Counted from the first letter of the stretch, positions 10,685 to 23,758 are shown. The stretch: DNA of 64,000 nt from Corylus avellana (GCF_901000735.1 NC_081547.1:22304364-22368363); one strand, 5' to 3'. Notes: generated from the sequence alone by a model not told the origin. Program-made: numbers and translations.

Positions 10685-12427
10685 TGTGATCAAAAGCTTT
10701 TGGTTTGGAGCGGCCGTGAGGGAGATTGGAGGATCTTTAAGTCCATTACCATAGACATTACTGTCATTAATTAATGAACTTCAATATATATATAACGTTA
10801 ACGTGCATGCTCATTAATTAATTAATGGTCATCTAATTAATTGGGACCGTTAAATCACACTTGTTATTAATGGTTAACAAATCCTAACAATTGATTTAAA
10901 AAAGCCCATAAGTAAATTTATTATTCATTTTGAAAATCTTTACAACAAAACCAAGAGAGAAAGGATAGGTTTTTATTTTATTTTATTTTATTTTTTTGGC
11001 TTGGAAGGAAGTAGATCGAAGAAGGGTGATCACTAATTTGGGGGTTTCTCTACAGTTGTGGAAAGTACAAATAACTGAAAATTAATTTGGGAGGTAATTT
11101 AGATTCTATGTAGCTAGCGTTAATTTTTTTTTTTTTTTTTTTTCTGTGACAATATTACGAAAAGTAATTTTGGTGAGAAAGTGCCTTTGCAAGTCCTTGA
11201 TAATTTGATTTTCTTTGTGTTGTTTTCATATCTCCATTAATGGTGTGGATATCAAGTTTGTAGGTATGAAATGAACGAATTCGATCAGAACAACTCAGGC
11301 ATTCGAGATTATTTACTCACATATATGTGACTGCAATATAATCTTGTGACATTATCTAAAAAAGATAAAATAAATAAATATAACATATTTGCTTGAAATT
11401 ATCCTGTAATTTTTCCTTCAAATTAAAAAAAAATAATAATAATAAAAAAAGAAAAAAAAAGGTCTTTTCACGTAAACTCCGGTGTTTTTTTGTGTGATTG
11501 ATTTGCTTTATGATTAAATAATTATGGTCTTGTCTTGGAATTTTTTATTTGAATATTTTTAACTTTTAAGGACTACTTGAAATTATTTGTTAACTAGAAT
11601 TCACATACGATTAGACTGTGATGCAACATATATAATAAAAATAATGGTTATGGTCATAGCTAGATTCATAAGATAAGGTGATATTTTGGTACAATTATAT
11701 ACGATCAAGTTGTTGTGAAAACTACCCTGCCAATCGCATTTTAGTGTTACATTTCACGTGAATTAAGTTGTAACAAGACTTGAGAAAGAAAGATTTGGAC
11801 GCAAAATATACTATGCGATTACTTTTCCTTTGACTTTATAACACAAAGGAAGGAAAAATGAATGTGTTAACTTGTCTCATGCATGCATGTTATCTCCTAA
11901 AATCATACATATACACATCAATTCGGGTTTTGGGACCTAGCTGATTTTTTTTTATTTTTTTATTTTATTTTATGAAGATATAGCTGATGTGCGGGTTTTG
12001 ATGAAGATATAGTTATATACACCAATAACTCACTCACATTTTACTGAGTTGATGTGGTTGTGTCCTTCGACCTTTAAATCTTTTTTTTTATTTTTTTTCT
12101 AAACATGGACTTATCTTAAAAAAGAATGAGTATTACCACATCAGCCCATAAAAAAATAAAAAATTTAAAAAGCCACCAAACTTGCTTAGGAAATAAAGAA
12201 AGTGGATTTTCTTACAATTACAATCTTTCATGACAAACACATAATACAATATATATTCTTGTCACCATTCATTCCCAAATCCCCCAAAAAATATACAAAT
12301 AAAAAAAGCAAGCACCAACCAACTTTCTTTAAACAGGGTACACAAACTTATAGAAGTTAGAATACTTATGGGAATTTTTTTTTTTTTTTTAAAGAAACCT
12401 CTGCTAAAAAAAAAAAAACCTGAACAG
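10685..12427. other. Intergenic between DUF247 genes B and C
   Basis: Upstream region of B and downstream region of C. AT-rich, with poly-T and TTAATTAA runs (about 10770-10840, 11120-11145, 11430-11460). No convincing ORF, RNA gene or complete transposon was seen. Confidence 0.55.
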
Positions 12428-15400
12428 CTAAGAATTAGTGAGTGTTGTGGGGTTGATATGAAGAAAGCGACTGCAGCTGTAAACCGAGCAAAGCGATTGC
12501 AATGTCATCAAGAGCAGGAAAAAAATTGCAGCAAGAAATGTGAGAAACTGCCAAGAACCAAACACGTAAGTCTTCAAGAATTTTCCCACTTTAACCCTCC
12601 ATTTGTAACCGTGATACTTGTTCACATCTTCAATCACCTTGTCTAAAAATGGCACTTTCGTCAATCTGATAGACTTGCTCATCCCATTCCACAGGCTCGC
12701 CACCTCTCCATCGCTCTTCAAACGGTTCAAAATGATCCCTCTTTCTCTAAGCGCTTTCACATCCTCCTCCGTGTCGATAATCCCGTTCATCAATTCTGTG
12801 TACCGCGTAAAAACCAACGGCCCCGATGCGTTTAAAGCTTCGTATGCTACCAAGTTTCTCAAAACCACCTCCGTGTTGATGTCTAAACTCACTGTGGGGA
12901 GGTAAACTGTGAGTGTCTTGGCGTCGAAAGAAACGGTTGAGACGCCGCCGTTTGTGGGTGCGAAATGGAAGCCGGCTCTTGTGAGCTCAGACACAGAAGG
13001 GATTGCGATTTCCTCCACCAGCGGTGGTTTGTTTGAAGTTGAAGCCTCGTTTTCCGACTTGGCTTCTTCTTTATCTTGCGAGGAAACAAAATACTCTACA
13101 GGTTGTTTTAAGAGTGAGAACCCGGGGAGCTTGGAGAGGATTGTCCATGGCAATTTTACGAGGAGTTTTATTGGTCCAGACACCAACACCTGTAAGAAAT
13201 TAAATGATAAAATTAATTAATTTTTTTTTTTTATATATATAAGAGTAAGCTTTTGGGATAAATATTAATTTAACATTTTTATTAAAGTAAACGTCCTGAA
13301 TTTGAATTTGAATATGGTTTTGGTCGTTTATCTTTTATTTTAATTAAATATTTCACATGTTTATCTCTAAACATTTGAAAAATAATGCTTAAATGTACCC
13401 CATTATCCCCATTTTATCCCTTAGAGCACTGATCTGACATGGTCCCCATAGCATTTAGAACATGCAGATTTATTTTTTGGTTGGGAATCACGCTACATGA
13501 GTTTTGGGGATGAAAGGGGATAATATGATGATGAATAGAATTACTTGAATTTGAATATAATGTAAAGGTGGGTGTAATAATATAAATTAAATGACTAAAT
13601 TAACAATTTTCTATAAGTTTAAGGCCTTATTTGGTACACGGGTAGAAAAAAATTAATAACTATTACTAAGAATAAGAGAACGTGGAATGGAATGATTAAT
13701 CTGTATATTCCTTAGTTTGGTGACAATTATACATTTGCTCTCATTAGAATTGTGTCAAAATTAAACAAATACCCAAGATATCAATACTATAGTAATTAAT
13801 AATAATAATTTTTCAAAAAAAAAAAAAATTGAAAAATTGATTTGAACATGGTTTAGGTCTTTATTTTTGGTGTTCTTTCTTTCGTTTAATTAGTGGAGCC
13901 TTTGCGAATAGACGTGAGGAACAATGTTCGTCTACGTTAAAAAGCAATACGTTTTAATGTAGATTTAGGGTCTTTTAGTTCCAGTTTTAGCTTAGAAATT
14001 AAAATGGTTTTTGTTTGGTGCATGTTCTTTATGTGATTGGGCTAATTAGCAGAGCATACATGAGAGACAAAGTTCTTCTACGTTAAAAAGATATACTTTT
14101 TAGTGTAGATTTGAGTACTAGTTTTAGTTTTAGCCTATAAATTAAAATGGTTATAATTTGAATGTATTAGTTCTAAAAGGTTTTCAAAGGATTTGTTTTG
14201 TTTATAAAGACAAAGTTTTTCTCCAAACTAGGTTGAAGGAACTTTCTCCAACTCAGTCTATAAAAATGACATGTATCATTTGAACATGTAAGATGCACAT
14301 ATTTTTTTAATAGCAGGGATAAAATTAGAATAAATAATATTAAAAACCTATGTGCATCTCATATGTTATTAAAAAAAAGACACATGTCATTTTTTTAGAC
14401 TGAGTTGAAGGAAGCTCCTCAAACCCAATTCGAAAGAAAACTCTATCCAAAAATAAAAATAACAATAATAATAATGGTTTTTGGAAAACCCATTCCATTA
14501 TTCAAAGAATTCTTATTCCTCTTTTCCTTTTTAGAGGCCAGGGGATAGGTGGGAATAGCTCTTTCAAGGAATTGTGAACAACCAAACAAAAGAATAGTTA
14601 TATTATGAAAATAGCTATTCTATTTTGGGGTCTATTATATATACTAAATGGGTCTTATGGCTTGTTTGAGATTGCGTTTGAGAACTTAAAAAGTACTTTT
14701 AGTACTTAAAAATCCACGCCAAACATAAGTTGGCAAGTTTGGTAAAAAATTCTAAAAATACATTTTTAACTTTTTAATTCTAAAAATTGCCAAAATGCAT
14801 TTTTGGCAAAAAGTTTAAAAATGAAAATTTTGCCAAAAAATGTTCTTTGACTTAGAAACTTTATTTCTCAAAAGCAATTTCAAATGATGTGTCACCATCT
14901 CATGAGATTTATTATTTTAGGAAGTATGTCACAAACTCATGAGATGGTGACACATCGTTAATTTGGAAACCAATTTTGAAAAACAAATCTAAAATACGTA
15001 GCATTTCTCTTTAAAATAAAGTAGCGATTTAAAATTACCTTCTTAATAAGAAGTATTGGGCCGCGGTTTAATTTTGAAAGCAGCTTCCAAACCTCATCGA
15101 GGAATTGTTTCACGTAACTGGAATCTGCAGAAGATTTCTTCTCCCCTTCCATGCCTTCATTACGATCATCCACGCCCTCAATTTCGATTACTATTGGCGG
15201 TGGCGATGGTTCTTCCATTTTGGGCACGATCATGTCGTACAAGAAGTCGAGCAAGTGGGCAGCCTTTGACACTTGAATATTCTTCGACACATCTTCCGCC
15301 AGCTTCAAAGGCGAAAGCTCATTGCATAACCCCATTAACATGGCAAGCAACACGCCGTCGGCATACTCCTGCGACGAGAATTGCAACTCCAACACCTTCC

Positions 15401-15998
15401 TCAACACAAACAAAGGAATTTGATTCTCCAGCATTATCATGTCTCTGAGAATTGCGTTATGCGCCGACTTGGCGCCGCCACTGTCGACCAAGTGTGACAT
15501 CCTGGAGGAAACTTTTCTCAGCACTTTGCCTTCTTCAATGGCATAGATTCCAAGGAACTTGAGCAGGAACGACGCGTCGACGGCCATCATCCACGCCAAC
15601 GTTTCGCTGTTGAAATCCAAGTACTTGTGGTAGCATGCTCGGATCCTTGGCTCGTGCTTTATCAATTGGTCAACCAGATTCTGGAATTTGAGGCATTGGA
15701 GTTGCTTTTGGGTGGTTTTTGCTGCCGCTAGCTTGTACCTCTCCATCTCATAGAGCTCTTGGCGCAAACAGTGGAAAGGCCCAAGAGCAACTTCTTGTGG
15801 TGTATAAGAATCTGGGTCACTCGCCAGAAGGGCTTTGGGGACATTGAAGATGCTTACTGGGGCTTCGGCGTCAGCTTCATCATCCTCCGGCTCTTCTTCG
15901 AGGGCTCGGCGGATCTGAATCACCCATCGAATCTCGTCAAATTTGGAATAAGTTTGAGATGGCGTTGTTGTGGGTTGGGGAGAAGCTGAAGAAGCCAT
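12428..15998 (-). CDS. DUF247 protein gene C (573 aa, two exons)
   Basis: Complete paralogue of gene A. Exon 1 is 15998-15039 (320 codons) and exon 2 is 13189-12428 (253 codons plus stop). The phase-0 intron (15038-13190) has donor AAG|GTAATT and acceptor TTACAG|GTG. The protein has the DUF247 motif series (IFNVPKALL, PQEVALGPFH, ILRDMIMLENQIP). Near the end is one hydrophobic membrane segment (WQFLTFLAAIFFLLLMTLQ), followed by a short tail. It differs from A by scattered substitutions and a shorter acidic run near residue 40. Both frames are open, which suggests both copies are kept functional. No direct clue to role or regulation. Confidence 0.92.
14211..14449. mobile_element. MITE in intron of gene C (partner of 1680-1916)
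   Basis: Same imperfect inverted repeats as the gene A intron element: CTCCAAACTAGGTTGAAGG on the left and CAATTCGAAAGAAAACTC on the right, with ATGACATG and CATGT blocks inside both arms. Confidence 0.65.
14660..14890. mobile_element. MITE in intron of gene C (partner of 2131-2357)
   Basis: GCTTGTTTGAGATTGCG at the left, AGCAATTTCAAATGATG at the right, AT-rich palindromic interior. Non-coding. Confidence 0.55.
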
Positions 15999-16646
15999 GT
16001 GTTTGATGTTGTTCTAAGAGAAGATTTTGGTGTATTGAATGATGAGGGGGGGGTTGGAAGAGAACGAGGCTTTTATTGGCGTAAGTACATTATTAATTAA
16101 CTTTAATAATAGTTCTTTCCTTCTTTGTATAAACAATTAAGCAAATGCGTTTTTCACGTTTGTAGTAGTTTACATCTAAGAAGCATCTTTCATGAGCAAG
16201 AGTCACCTACTTTTTTCTCTTTCCAGACGTATTAATCAGATTATTAATGAACAAATGTTTACTATCTTATAAGGGAAGGCTACATGTGTTTAATGTGCTA
16301 TTCTTTATATGCTTGTGATGAATATATATACATGTGGGTCAATAAAAAATTCATCATTTTCCTGACATTTACCTAACACTAGGCAAAAAATAAAAAGAAA
16401 ACATCGTTGTATATATGGGCCCAGCCACATGAGGGCACAAGAAGCCACATGAAGAGACGCATGGGACGGCGAAAAGAACAAAAAAGAAAAAGAAAACGAT
16501 TACAATTTGGTCTTACACCAGTGTAATTTAGAAATCATTTATATTTATATCAATTATTTTCCCCATGTGATCAAGGGTGTGGTCTAGTGGCACTTGGGTT
16601 GTCTTAGTGAGGGTTAGATTCTAAGGTTATTCGCTTGTTCATTGAC
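15999..16646. other. Upstream region of DUF247 gene C
   Basis: Matches the upstream region of gene A but without its SINEs. It contains the SINE-like GTGGTCTAGTGGC segment near 16580. No gene seen. Confidence 0.5.
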
Positions 16647-16910
16647 TACGTTTGGCAAAAGAGTGTACCAGAAAGAGGATTCAAAGACTCAAAATCTCAA
16701 AAAATTCCTTTCAAACTCAACCTCAATATTTTTACTTTTTACATCATATCAATCATTTTTTATTATTTTTCAAATAAAAAAATTATTACAAAACAATTTT
16801 TTTTTTTTTTCTTTCATGCAAAACATTTTTACTTTTTTTTTTTCTTAAATTAATTAAATCTGCTACAATTTTGGTTTACTTAATTTTTCAAGTCCTTTAC
16901 CAAACACACC
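16647..16910. mobile_element. MITE (partner of 4342-4609)
   Basis: Left end ACGTTTGGCAAAAGAG and right end CCTTTACCAAACACACC, AT-rich centre. Confidence 0.55.
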
Positions 16911-17364
16911 CTTAGAGTTCTCTGTGGACTGGTGTTAAGCTATGGCTCAATCAATTTTGAGAGAATGCCTATAGTTCTTACTATCTAGACCCTTTTTGAG
17001 TAATGCCCAATAGACAAGTGTTATCGTGATCAATTCCAAATAAAATAGTCACGTTAGTTATCCTTGCCTTTATATATATATATAAAATTTATATTCACAT
17101 GTTGAGGAGTACTGTGGTTTACGGTTGGGAGAAAGTACAAGAAAGGAGGGTTCTATCTTTATTTGTTTGTATACTTGTGATGAAATTGTTACCAAAACTA
17201 TCCATTATTTTGGTGTCATGTTTCACATGTAGCCGTAAGAAGAGTGCAGTATAAAAGTTGGATGCAAACCTTGTCGCAACTTTAACACCAAATGACTCTG
17301 TAACTTGTCGGCTCTTTGCAAACAGTAGTCAATGATTACTATGCTAATCTGGCGTGGCTGCTAC

Positions 17365-17464
17365 NNNNNNNNNNNNNNNNNNNNNNNNNNNNNNNNNNNN
17401 NNNNNNNNNNNNNNNNNNNNNNNNNNNNNNNNNNNNNNNNNNNNNNNNNNNNNNNNNNNNNNNN
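17365..17464. other. Assembly gap (100 N)
   Basis: Exactly 100 Ns, so a gap of unknown true size. Its flanks match copy 1 at about 5081 and 6041, so some 960 bases, including the 3' tail of the minus-strand LINE and the opposing LINE fragment, are probably missing. Confidence 0.98.
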
Positions 17465-20130
17465 CGAGCAAACAAATCAATTACCCAACTAGGCATAACC
17501 CAAGACAACCCAAAGCGATTGAAGATAATATTTAATAAGGCGTAAACAACCTCACAATAAAGAGAAAGATGTTCCACGGACTCTCCATTCATTTTGCACA
17601 TGCAACACTTATCGACCACAATGACATGCCGCTTACTAAAATTGTCCACAATAAGAATCTTCCCTAGGGCCACCGACCAAGCGAAAAAAAAATCTCGAAA
17701 GAGCCTTGGTCCGCCAAATACTATTCCAAATTCCAAGGGAAAGGAAAGCCATCTTTACAAGTAAAGACCCTGTAAAATGAGCTAACATCAAACATCCCTT
17801 CGTGTGAAGGGGGCTATGAAATCTTATCTTCTCCTTCCCATCTCACTCTACGGGAATATAACAAAGTGAAAGAAGGAAGCCAAGGTAACCACCTCCCAAT
17901 TGTGAATTACTTTAATAAAGCTAACATTCTACTCAAGTAAACCACTAGAAAAGTCCAAATGACCTGCAACTGAAGCATCCTTCACACGAACAATGTTATA
18001 TAAATCTGGCAATGCTTCCTTAAGGGTCATCTCTTTGCATCTCACATCATCCCATAACCTGATCTTGGACCCATCGCCCAGTTCAAATTTGGTATGGCTA
18101 TAAAACAACCTCCACCCCCTCCTTATATTCTTCTATAGCCCTACACCATGTAGCCAGGGGGATCAATAGAACACCACCTGCTCCAAGCACTACCAAATTT
18201 AGAGTCCATAACAACTTTCCACCATACCTCTCTCTCATGGACATAGCGCCATAACAACTTCCTTAAAAGGGCCCGATTGAGCATCCTCAAGTTTTGAATC
18301 CCCAAACCTCCCTAAAAAATAGGATAGCAAACATTGGACCAACTAACCAGGTAACATTTGAATTCTTCACCTATCCCACCCCATAAGAAATTTCGATAGA
18401 CTTTTTTTATTCGATTTGCCACACCAATGGTAGGGGGAAAAAGAGACAAGAAGTACGCAGGTAAGTTGGAGAGAGTGCTCTTTATATGGGTAACCCTACC
18501 ACCCTTAGACAGATACATCATTTTCCAACTAGCTAACCAACTCTCAATCTTTTCAACAATACCATCTCAAATAGACTTGGCCTTGTAACAGAGCCCCAGG
18601 GCAAGAGCCAGCACATCCACGTTACCCACGAGAACCAAAACTAACTTAGCCAAATTCACCTTCAATTCCTAAGACAACTTCAAAACATAAGAATAAAGCA
18701 CGCAGATAGCGAAGATGATCAGGGTTGGCCCCACAAAATACCAAAGTATCATCCGTGAACAACATGTGTGAAGTATTTACCACCTCAAAGAGCCTAGTTC
18801 CCATTGAGAAACTTAAGAGAAGAGCCCTATCAACAGTAGCTATAAGCATTTTACTTAATGCCTTGACAACAACAAATAGAAAAGGAGACAAAGGGTTTCC
18901 TTGTCTCAACCCATGAGAGCTATTGAAGAAGTCAAAAGGAGTGCCCTCCACCAAAATGGAGAAGAGCACCAAAGAGATACAATGCGCTTTCCAAGAACAC
19001 AATTTCTCCTTAAAATCACACATTCTCAACATATACAATAAGAACTTCCAGTTGACATGACCATATGCCTTCTCAATATCCAACTTGCAAGAACCCCCGG
19101 TTCACTAGATTTGATTCAACTGTCCAAACATTCGTTTTCTATAAGAATGGAATCTAGGATTTGCCTACCTTAATAAAAGCATTTTTAGGGCTTCAAATAA
19201 CCTTCTCCATGGCCCTTCTCAATCTATGGGCAAAGTCTTTGGCAATGATCTTGTAAACTCCACTCATAAGACTAACAGGCCAAAAGTCCTTAATATCAAT
19301 TGTCCTAGGTTTCTTCGGGGTGAGCGCAATAAACGTGGCATTAAGGCTTCTTTCAAACTTACTACGAGCATAAAAGTCAAGGAACACCCCCATGGTGTCT
19401 GTCCTGGTCACATTCCAGCAATCTTGGAAGAAAGCCATTGAAAAAAAGCCATAAGGATCTAGAGCCTATCTCTATTCTATTCATACCTTTCATCACCTTT
19501 AGAACCTCTCTCTCCTGGAACGGATGCTCTAACCAAAAGGTCTCATCCGCATCTATAGAGTCAAAGGCAAGGTCATCCAGCTTAAGGTCGTCCATTGTAT
19601 GGTTATGAAAATAAGGTCTCATAGTACTAAACCACATGATCCCCGATAATCGGTTGGTTAGAAGAAACTAAGCCATTTAAAGATAGCGACTCTACGAAAT
19701 TGGACCTCATGTTCGAGTTGGCTACTTGATGAAAAAAATTTGTGCATTTGTCATCCTTTTTTAGCCAAAGAACCCTTGACTTTTCTCTCCAACTAATCTC
19801 CTCCTGTAGTGTAGTTTTTTCCAGCTTACTGATAACCAAGCTTTTCCTCAACTTCTCTTCAGCAACTAACACTCTCTTTTCTTCCAATCTATCGCGGGCG
19901 CACAATTCTTCCAAAAGAGCTTTTTTATGGAACTCGACATTACTAAACACCTGCTCATTCCACCTTTTAAGATCAACCTTCAAGGCCATAAGCTTTAAAG
20001 CCAAGATGAGGCTAGGAGAGCCATGAAAGTGATAAGACAACCACCATTACCTCATCCTATCCTCAAAACCATCAGCCAGTAACCACATATTCTCAAACTT
20101 AAACGGTCTTTTGCCCCCTTAATGCCACCA
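17465..20130 (-). pseudogene. Dead 5'-truncated LINE, copy 2
   Basis: Better preserved duplicate of the LINE at 5709-8735. In order on the minus strand: linker with LDLKRWN-like and WREKSRVLWLKKDDKCTNFFH segments (20040-19627); RT start (19637-19193, IALTPKK, VSLMSGVYK); catalytic RT segment with MDIEKAYGHVNW, LRQGNPLSPFLF and FTDDTLVFC (19083-18646); [14 protein letters not shown] and NFLWGG (18521-18312); zf-RVT (17736 to the gap). The active-site FTDDT is intact here (Asp codon 18751-18753), but stops and frameshifts separate the blocks and the endonuclease is absent. Confidence 0.87.
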
Positions 20131-21262
20131 CAATCACGGAGAATGGGAAAAGTTTTTAACTTTATTGATACTCATACACCCATGAGCAGATATTTCAACA
20201 TGTAGATTCATCCAGAGAGGATAAAAACTACATTTCTTCAATGGTAAAAAATAACAGTGGGTTTCAGTTCTAGTTCACAAGATTGCAGTAAGAATATCAA
20301 CTAAAGCTTAAATTCTGCCAAAATCGACCTATGCATTTTCCTTTGATATATTCTTTGGAATTAGAACTCTACAATAAACTTGCTCCACTTCTCTGGAAAA
20401 CAAACTTCTCAAATCCGTTTGTTCCCTAAGATGCTAAACAGTTTTTTTAAAAAAATATTATATTTATCTATGTTAGTTACAGATAATTTTCCCTAAGTTA
20501 AATGTTAAAACCATTCCACTCCAGAACCAATCAGATATAATATACAAAAAGAGGATATAAGTTAGTGACATGATTTTCTCTAAGCTGAATATTTTTTTTA
20601 CAAGTAATTAGCCCCAAATGGAGGGAGGAATGAGAAATTTGAACTAGTGACCTCCGCAAGTGTGGTCATCAGCCAATTGAGCTCTAAATATAAAACCTCT
20701 TCATCTCCGAAAGTAATCAAATACAATGAAAAAAAAAAGTGAACGCAGGATCCGAGAAAGAACAAGTAAAGAACAATCCTGCAACTAGCAACAATTTAAC
20801 AACCTGCAATAATCCATCTCTATCGTATCCGCAAAAGCCTCTCAACCATTAAATATCTATAAAAGTTTCAGGTGTGTAGAATTCATTTAACCACTCAATA
20901 TATTTATGAACCGGTGAATAGATGATTTTTATAAGAGTTTTATACCTAGGGCTTGTGTAGATGATGTGAATATCCATATGCTGGAAAACCTTTAACATCC
21001 TTTTTTGTACAGGGAACAAACATCCACTTATAGAACAAGGCTATCCCAAACAGTCAATTATTGCAGTGAACTCTTCACCTTCTAGCTAGCAGTCTTTCTC
21101 ATGATCATGAGGCATACCCACCTTGCATGTCTGTGCTAACCATCATCCCACCTATTAGGTACCATATTATTCCCAGCTACAGATTCTGGACAGACGCAGG
21201 CCCATCTGTCAGATCCATGTCTGCCAATTACACATCAATACCAACCTCAATAAATCTGCTTC
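20131..21262. other. Intergenic with a SINE remnant
   Basis: Region between the LINE and the stop of the PPR gene. A tRNA-derived SINE remnant on the minus strand lies at about 20600-20690 (box A-like GAGCTCAATTGGCTGA, box B-like CACTAGTTCAAATTTC). The rest shows no gene; the part near 21262 is presumably the PPR 3' UTR. Confidence 0.5.
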
Positions 21263-22603
21263 TCACAAATCCCTGTCAAGAGATTCTGCGTTCTGCTCCA
21301 GCTTAGCCCTTGGTTTAGCTGAGAGCCCTTTTGCTAACATCTCTTCATCATACTTCCGGGCCATATCTACCATTCCTTTCTCCACCAAAGCATCAATTAA
21401 AGCATTGTAAGCAGACTCATCCGGACTACATCCAAGTTTCTCCATCTTCTTCCATACAATAAAAACTGGTCGAAGAAACCCCCATCTCCCAAATTTTCTC
21501 AGAAGCATCACACAAGTGTCCATACGCGGATGAACCCCACTTTCAATCATCCTATCAAACAGTCGAAGAATCTCCTTGGGCTTCTCAAGACACCTGAAAA
21601 TGCAGTTGTATGTCATCACATCTGGTGCACAACCCCAGTCATGCATTCGATCGAGCAACTCATACGCATCTTTATATCTCCCACTTTCACAGAACAGCTT
21701 TATAATTGTATTATAAGTCACAACATTAGGCTTACAGTCCAAGTCCCTCATTTCCCTAAATACCCGAACTGAACAATCCACGCCCTCCAAAACACCAATA
21801 GCACGAATAACCGTATTGTACGCCACCACATCCAACTTTATCCCCTTCTTCTTCATCTCCTTATACAATTTCACAGCCTTCCATGGCTTCCCACTTTTGC
21901 ACATTATATCCATGTATATCGAATATGAATGCAAATCTTTACGAACACCTTTTTTATCCATGTCTTCCCAAAACTCCCTACACTTACTCCACCACCCCAT
22001 CTTAAAAAACCCGCGAAGAATCATATTATGAATCTTCGTATTACTCACATTCACATTGAACTTCTTGTTCTTTCCAAAACACAGGTCTTGGGCCTCAAGC
22101 ACATGCTTGTACTCGCATAACGCGTCAATAAGATTACAAAGCGACGTCTCATCCTTCAAATCAAACTCTTCTAAAGAATCATACATATCTAGAGCTTCTT
22201 TAACTAAATGCGCACATATATAGCGCTTAAACATTATGCGAAATGTGGCGTGGTTTGGCCTCCCTGATGGGTTTGTTTTCATTTGACGAATCAAGTCCCA
22301 AGAGCGCTCGAATTCGAAGAACTTACCAAGAATATCGAGCATACGATTGCAAGTATCGGTGTTGTGTTGGAAGTGCAACTGGGTTTCGACCCAGTTGAAG
22401 AACTCGAACGCCCGCTCCCAGTCGTTGCAGTAGGAGGAGAGGGTCTCGCAAACAGTAGCGGGGTCCGAGAGGGCTTTTGAGGGATTGGAGTGCGAATCTG
22501 AAATGGGTTTGGTGGAGAAAGATTGAGAGGATGAGAAGAGGAAGTGGATGCGAGAGAGAAGAGGGTAGGGGTTAAGGCGTCTGGAGACAATCGGAGGAAG
22601 CAT
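21263..22603 (-). CDS. PPR protein, probably mitochondrial (446 aa)
   Basis: Intronless P-class pentatricopeptide repeat gene. The first in-frame ATG is 22603 (the codon at 22645 is TTG). The N-terminus is basic and Ser/Phe-rich (MLPPIVSRRLNPYPLLSR), as in mitochondrial presequences. Degenerate repeats occupy most of residues 90-430. The clearest cores are D-VVAYNTVI, PNVVTYNTIIKLF, PDVMTYNCIF and PDESAYNALIDAL. There is no E, DYW or SMR domain, so RNA binding in RNA stability, splicing or translation is more likely than cytidine editing. Length and neighbour fit the Arabidopsis At1g80550 protein, recalled from memory. The RNA target cannot be read from sequence. Confidence 0.92.
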   Translation of the reverse strand: MLPPIVSRRLNPYPLLSRIHFLFSSSQSFSTKPISDSHSNPSKALSDPATVCETLSSYCNDWERAFEFFNWVETQLHFQHNTDTCNRMLDILGKFFEFERSWDLIRQMKTNPSGRPNHATFRIMFKRYICAHLVKEALDMYDSLEEFDLKDETSLCNLIDALCEYKHVLEAQDLCFGKNKKFNVNVSNTKIHNMILRGFFKMGWWSKCREFWEDMDKKGVRKDLHSYSIYMDIMCKSGKPWKAVKLYKEMKKKGIKLDVVAYNTVIRAIGVLEGVDCSVRVFREMRDLDCKPNVVTYNTIIKLFCESGRYKDAYELLDRMHDWGCAPDVMTYNCIFRCLEKPKEILRLFDRMIESGVHPRMDTCVMLLRKFGRWGFLRPVFIVWKKMEKLGCSPDESAYNALIDALVEKGMVDMARKYDEEMLAKGLSAKPRAKLEQNAESLDRDL

Positions 22604-22744
22604 TTTTTGTTTGCGAGTTTTTTTCTCAACGCCGAAGGTTTGCAAAACAGTGCAGTTTGGCTTTTTGTCAGCTAGCTCAGCTGCCCGGAGCGAGTAGTTT
22701 TACTTTTAAGCCGTCTACTAGTGTTTTATTTGTGTTCCAGTAAT

Positions 22745-23075
22745 GGTATGTTTAGGATTGTGATTTTATAAGGATAATTTGTGTTTTTTAAAGATATTAC
22801 AAAATGTTAGGTGTTTAGCATTGCGATAAAAAACTCTTAATTTAAAATAGAAAAAAAATCTGCGATTTTAATAAGCATGTTAGGGAGTGCTTATTTGAAA
22901 AAAGTGCAAATTTAAACAAAAATCATAAAAACATATATTTAATAAAAAAATATTTTTTAACATATTTTACCAAATACTTTTACGATTTTAAAAAGTAGCG
23001 ATTTTAAAAACGCTATTTTTAAAAAACACTATTTTTAAAATCGCATTTATTAAAACCGCAATTCTAAACGGACCC
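22745..23075. mobile_element. MITE upstream of the PPR gene
   Basis: Left end GGTATGTTTAGGATTGTG and right end CAATTCTAAACGGACCC form inverted repeats. The interior is rich in GATTTTAAAA/TTTTAAAATC blocks. Relatives with CCGTTTGGAATTGC ends lie at 50614-50909 and 51107-51224. Confidence 0.65.
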
Positions 23076-23500
23076 TAAGAATAATGTAATTATTAAAATC
23101 ACTATTAGGCTTGTGATTAATCATTATTAAATTTTGATCAAAGGGTGATTTTAATAACCACATCATTCTCAGTAGAACACAAGTAAGCCACATCATTCTT
23201 AGTATGACGCATTATTCTTATTTTTTTAAGTTTATATATTTATATCTCTTCTTTTTCTTAAGAATTAAGAAAGACTTAAAGAAAAAATAAAAAAAATAAT
23301 AATAATTAAAATAGAAATGTGTAAAAAATTTGATGTTTGGTTTATTTTAAAACGTGGCTTTCTAAAAAAAAAAAAAAAAAAGTTTTTCTCATAAATTCAA
23401 CTTTTATTTGAAGAGCTCACTTTAAATACTCTTAGATGAATATTCATTAGAGCATCTCTAGCAATAGTACCTATTTTAACTATTCAAAGCACCCTTTTTT

Positions 23501-23511
<11 letters not shown>

Positions 23512-23549
<38 letters not shown>
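23512..23549. repeat. (AT)n microsatellite
   Basis: About 19 AT units in the left part of the split MITE. Confidence 0.9.
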
Positions 23550-23551
<2 letters not shown>

Positions 23552-23758
23552 AACTACTAATTTTCAAGACAAATTTCAACCGCTTATCTATTCAACTTTC
23601 TATTTTCTTTAAATATTATTTTTATTGTTGGTCAAGGGAGAAGGAAACGGATCAGAAATTACTTATCTACAAAAAAAAAACTCGCTCTCTGAGCTCCTCT
23701 AGAAACTTTTGCTTCTCCTCCTTCCTTTGAACTTCAGCCTGCTTCCAACCTTTCCATC

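Larger units (their letters stand above)
12611..19937. repeat. Segmental duplication, copy 2
   Basis: Counterpart of 1-8735. It holds DUF247 gene C from the last part of exon 2, its intron MITEs, the upstream MITE and TA repeat, a 100-base N gap (standing in for about 960 bases of copy 1, 5082-6040), and the minus-strand LINE. It lacks the three SINEs of copy 1. The homology ends inside the LINE near 19937. Confidence 0.85.
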
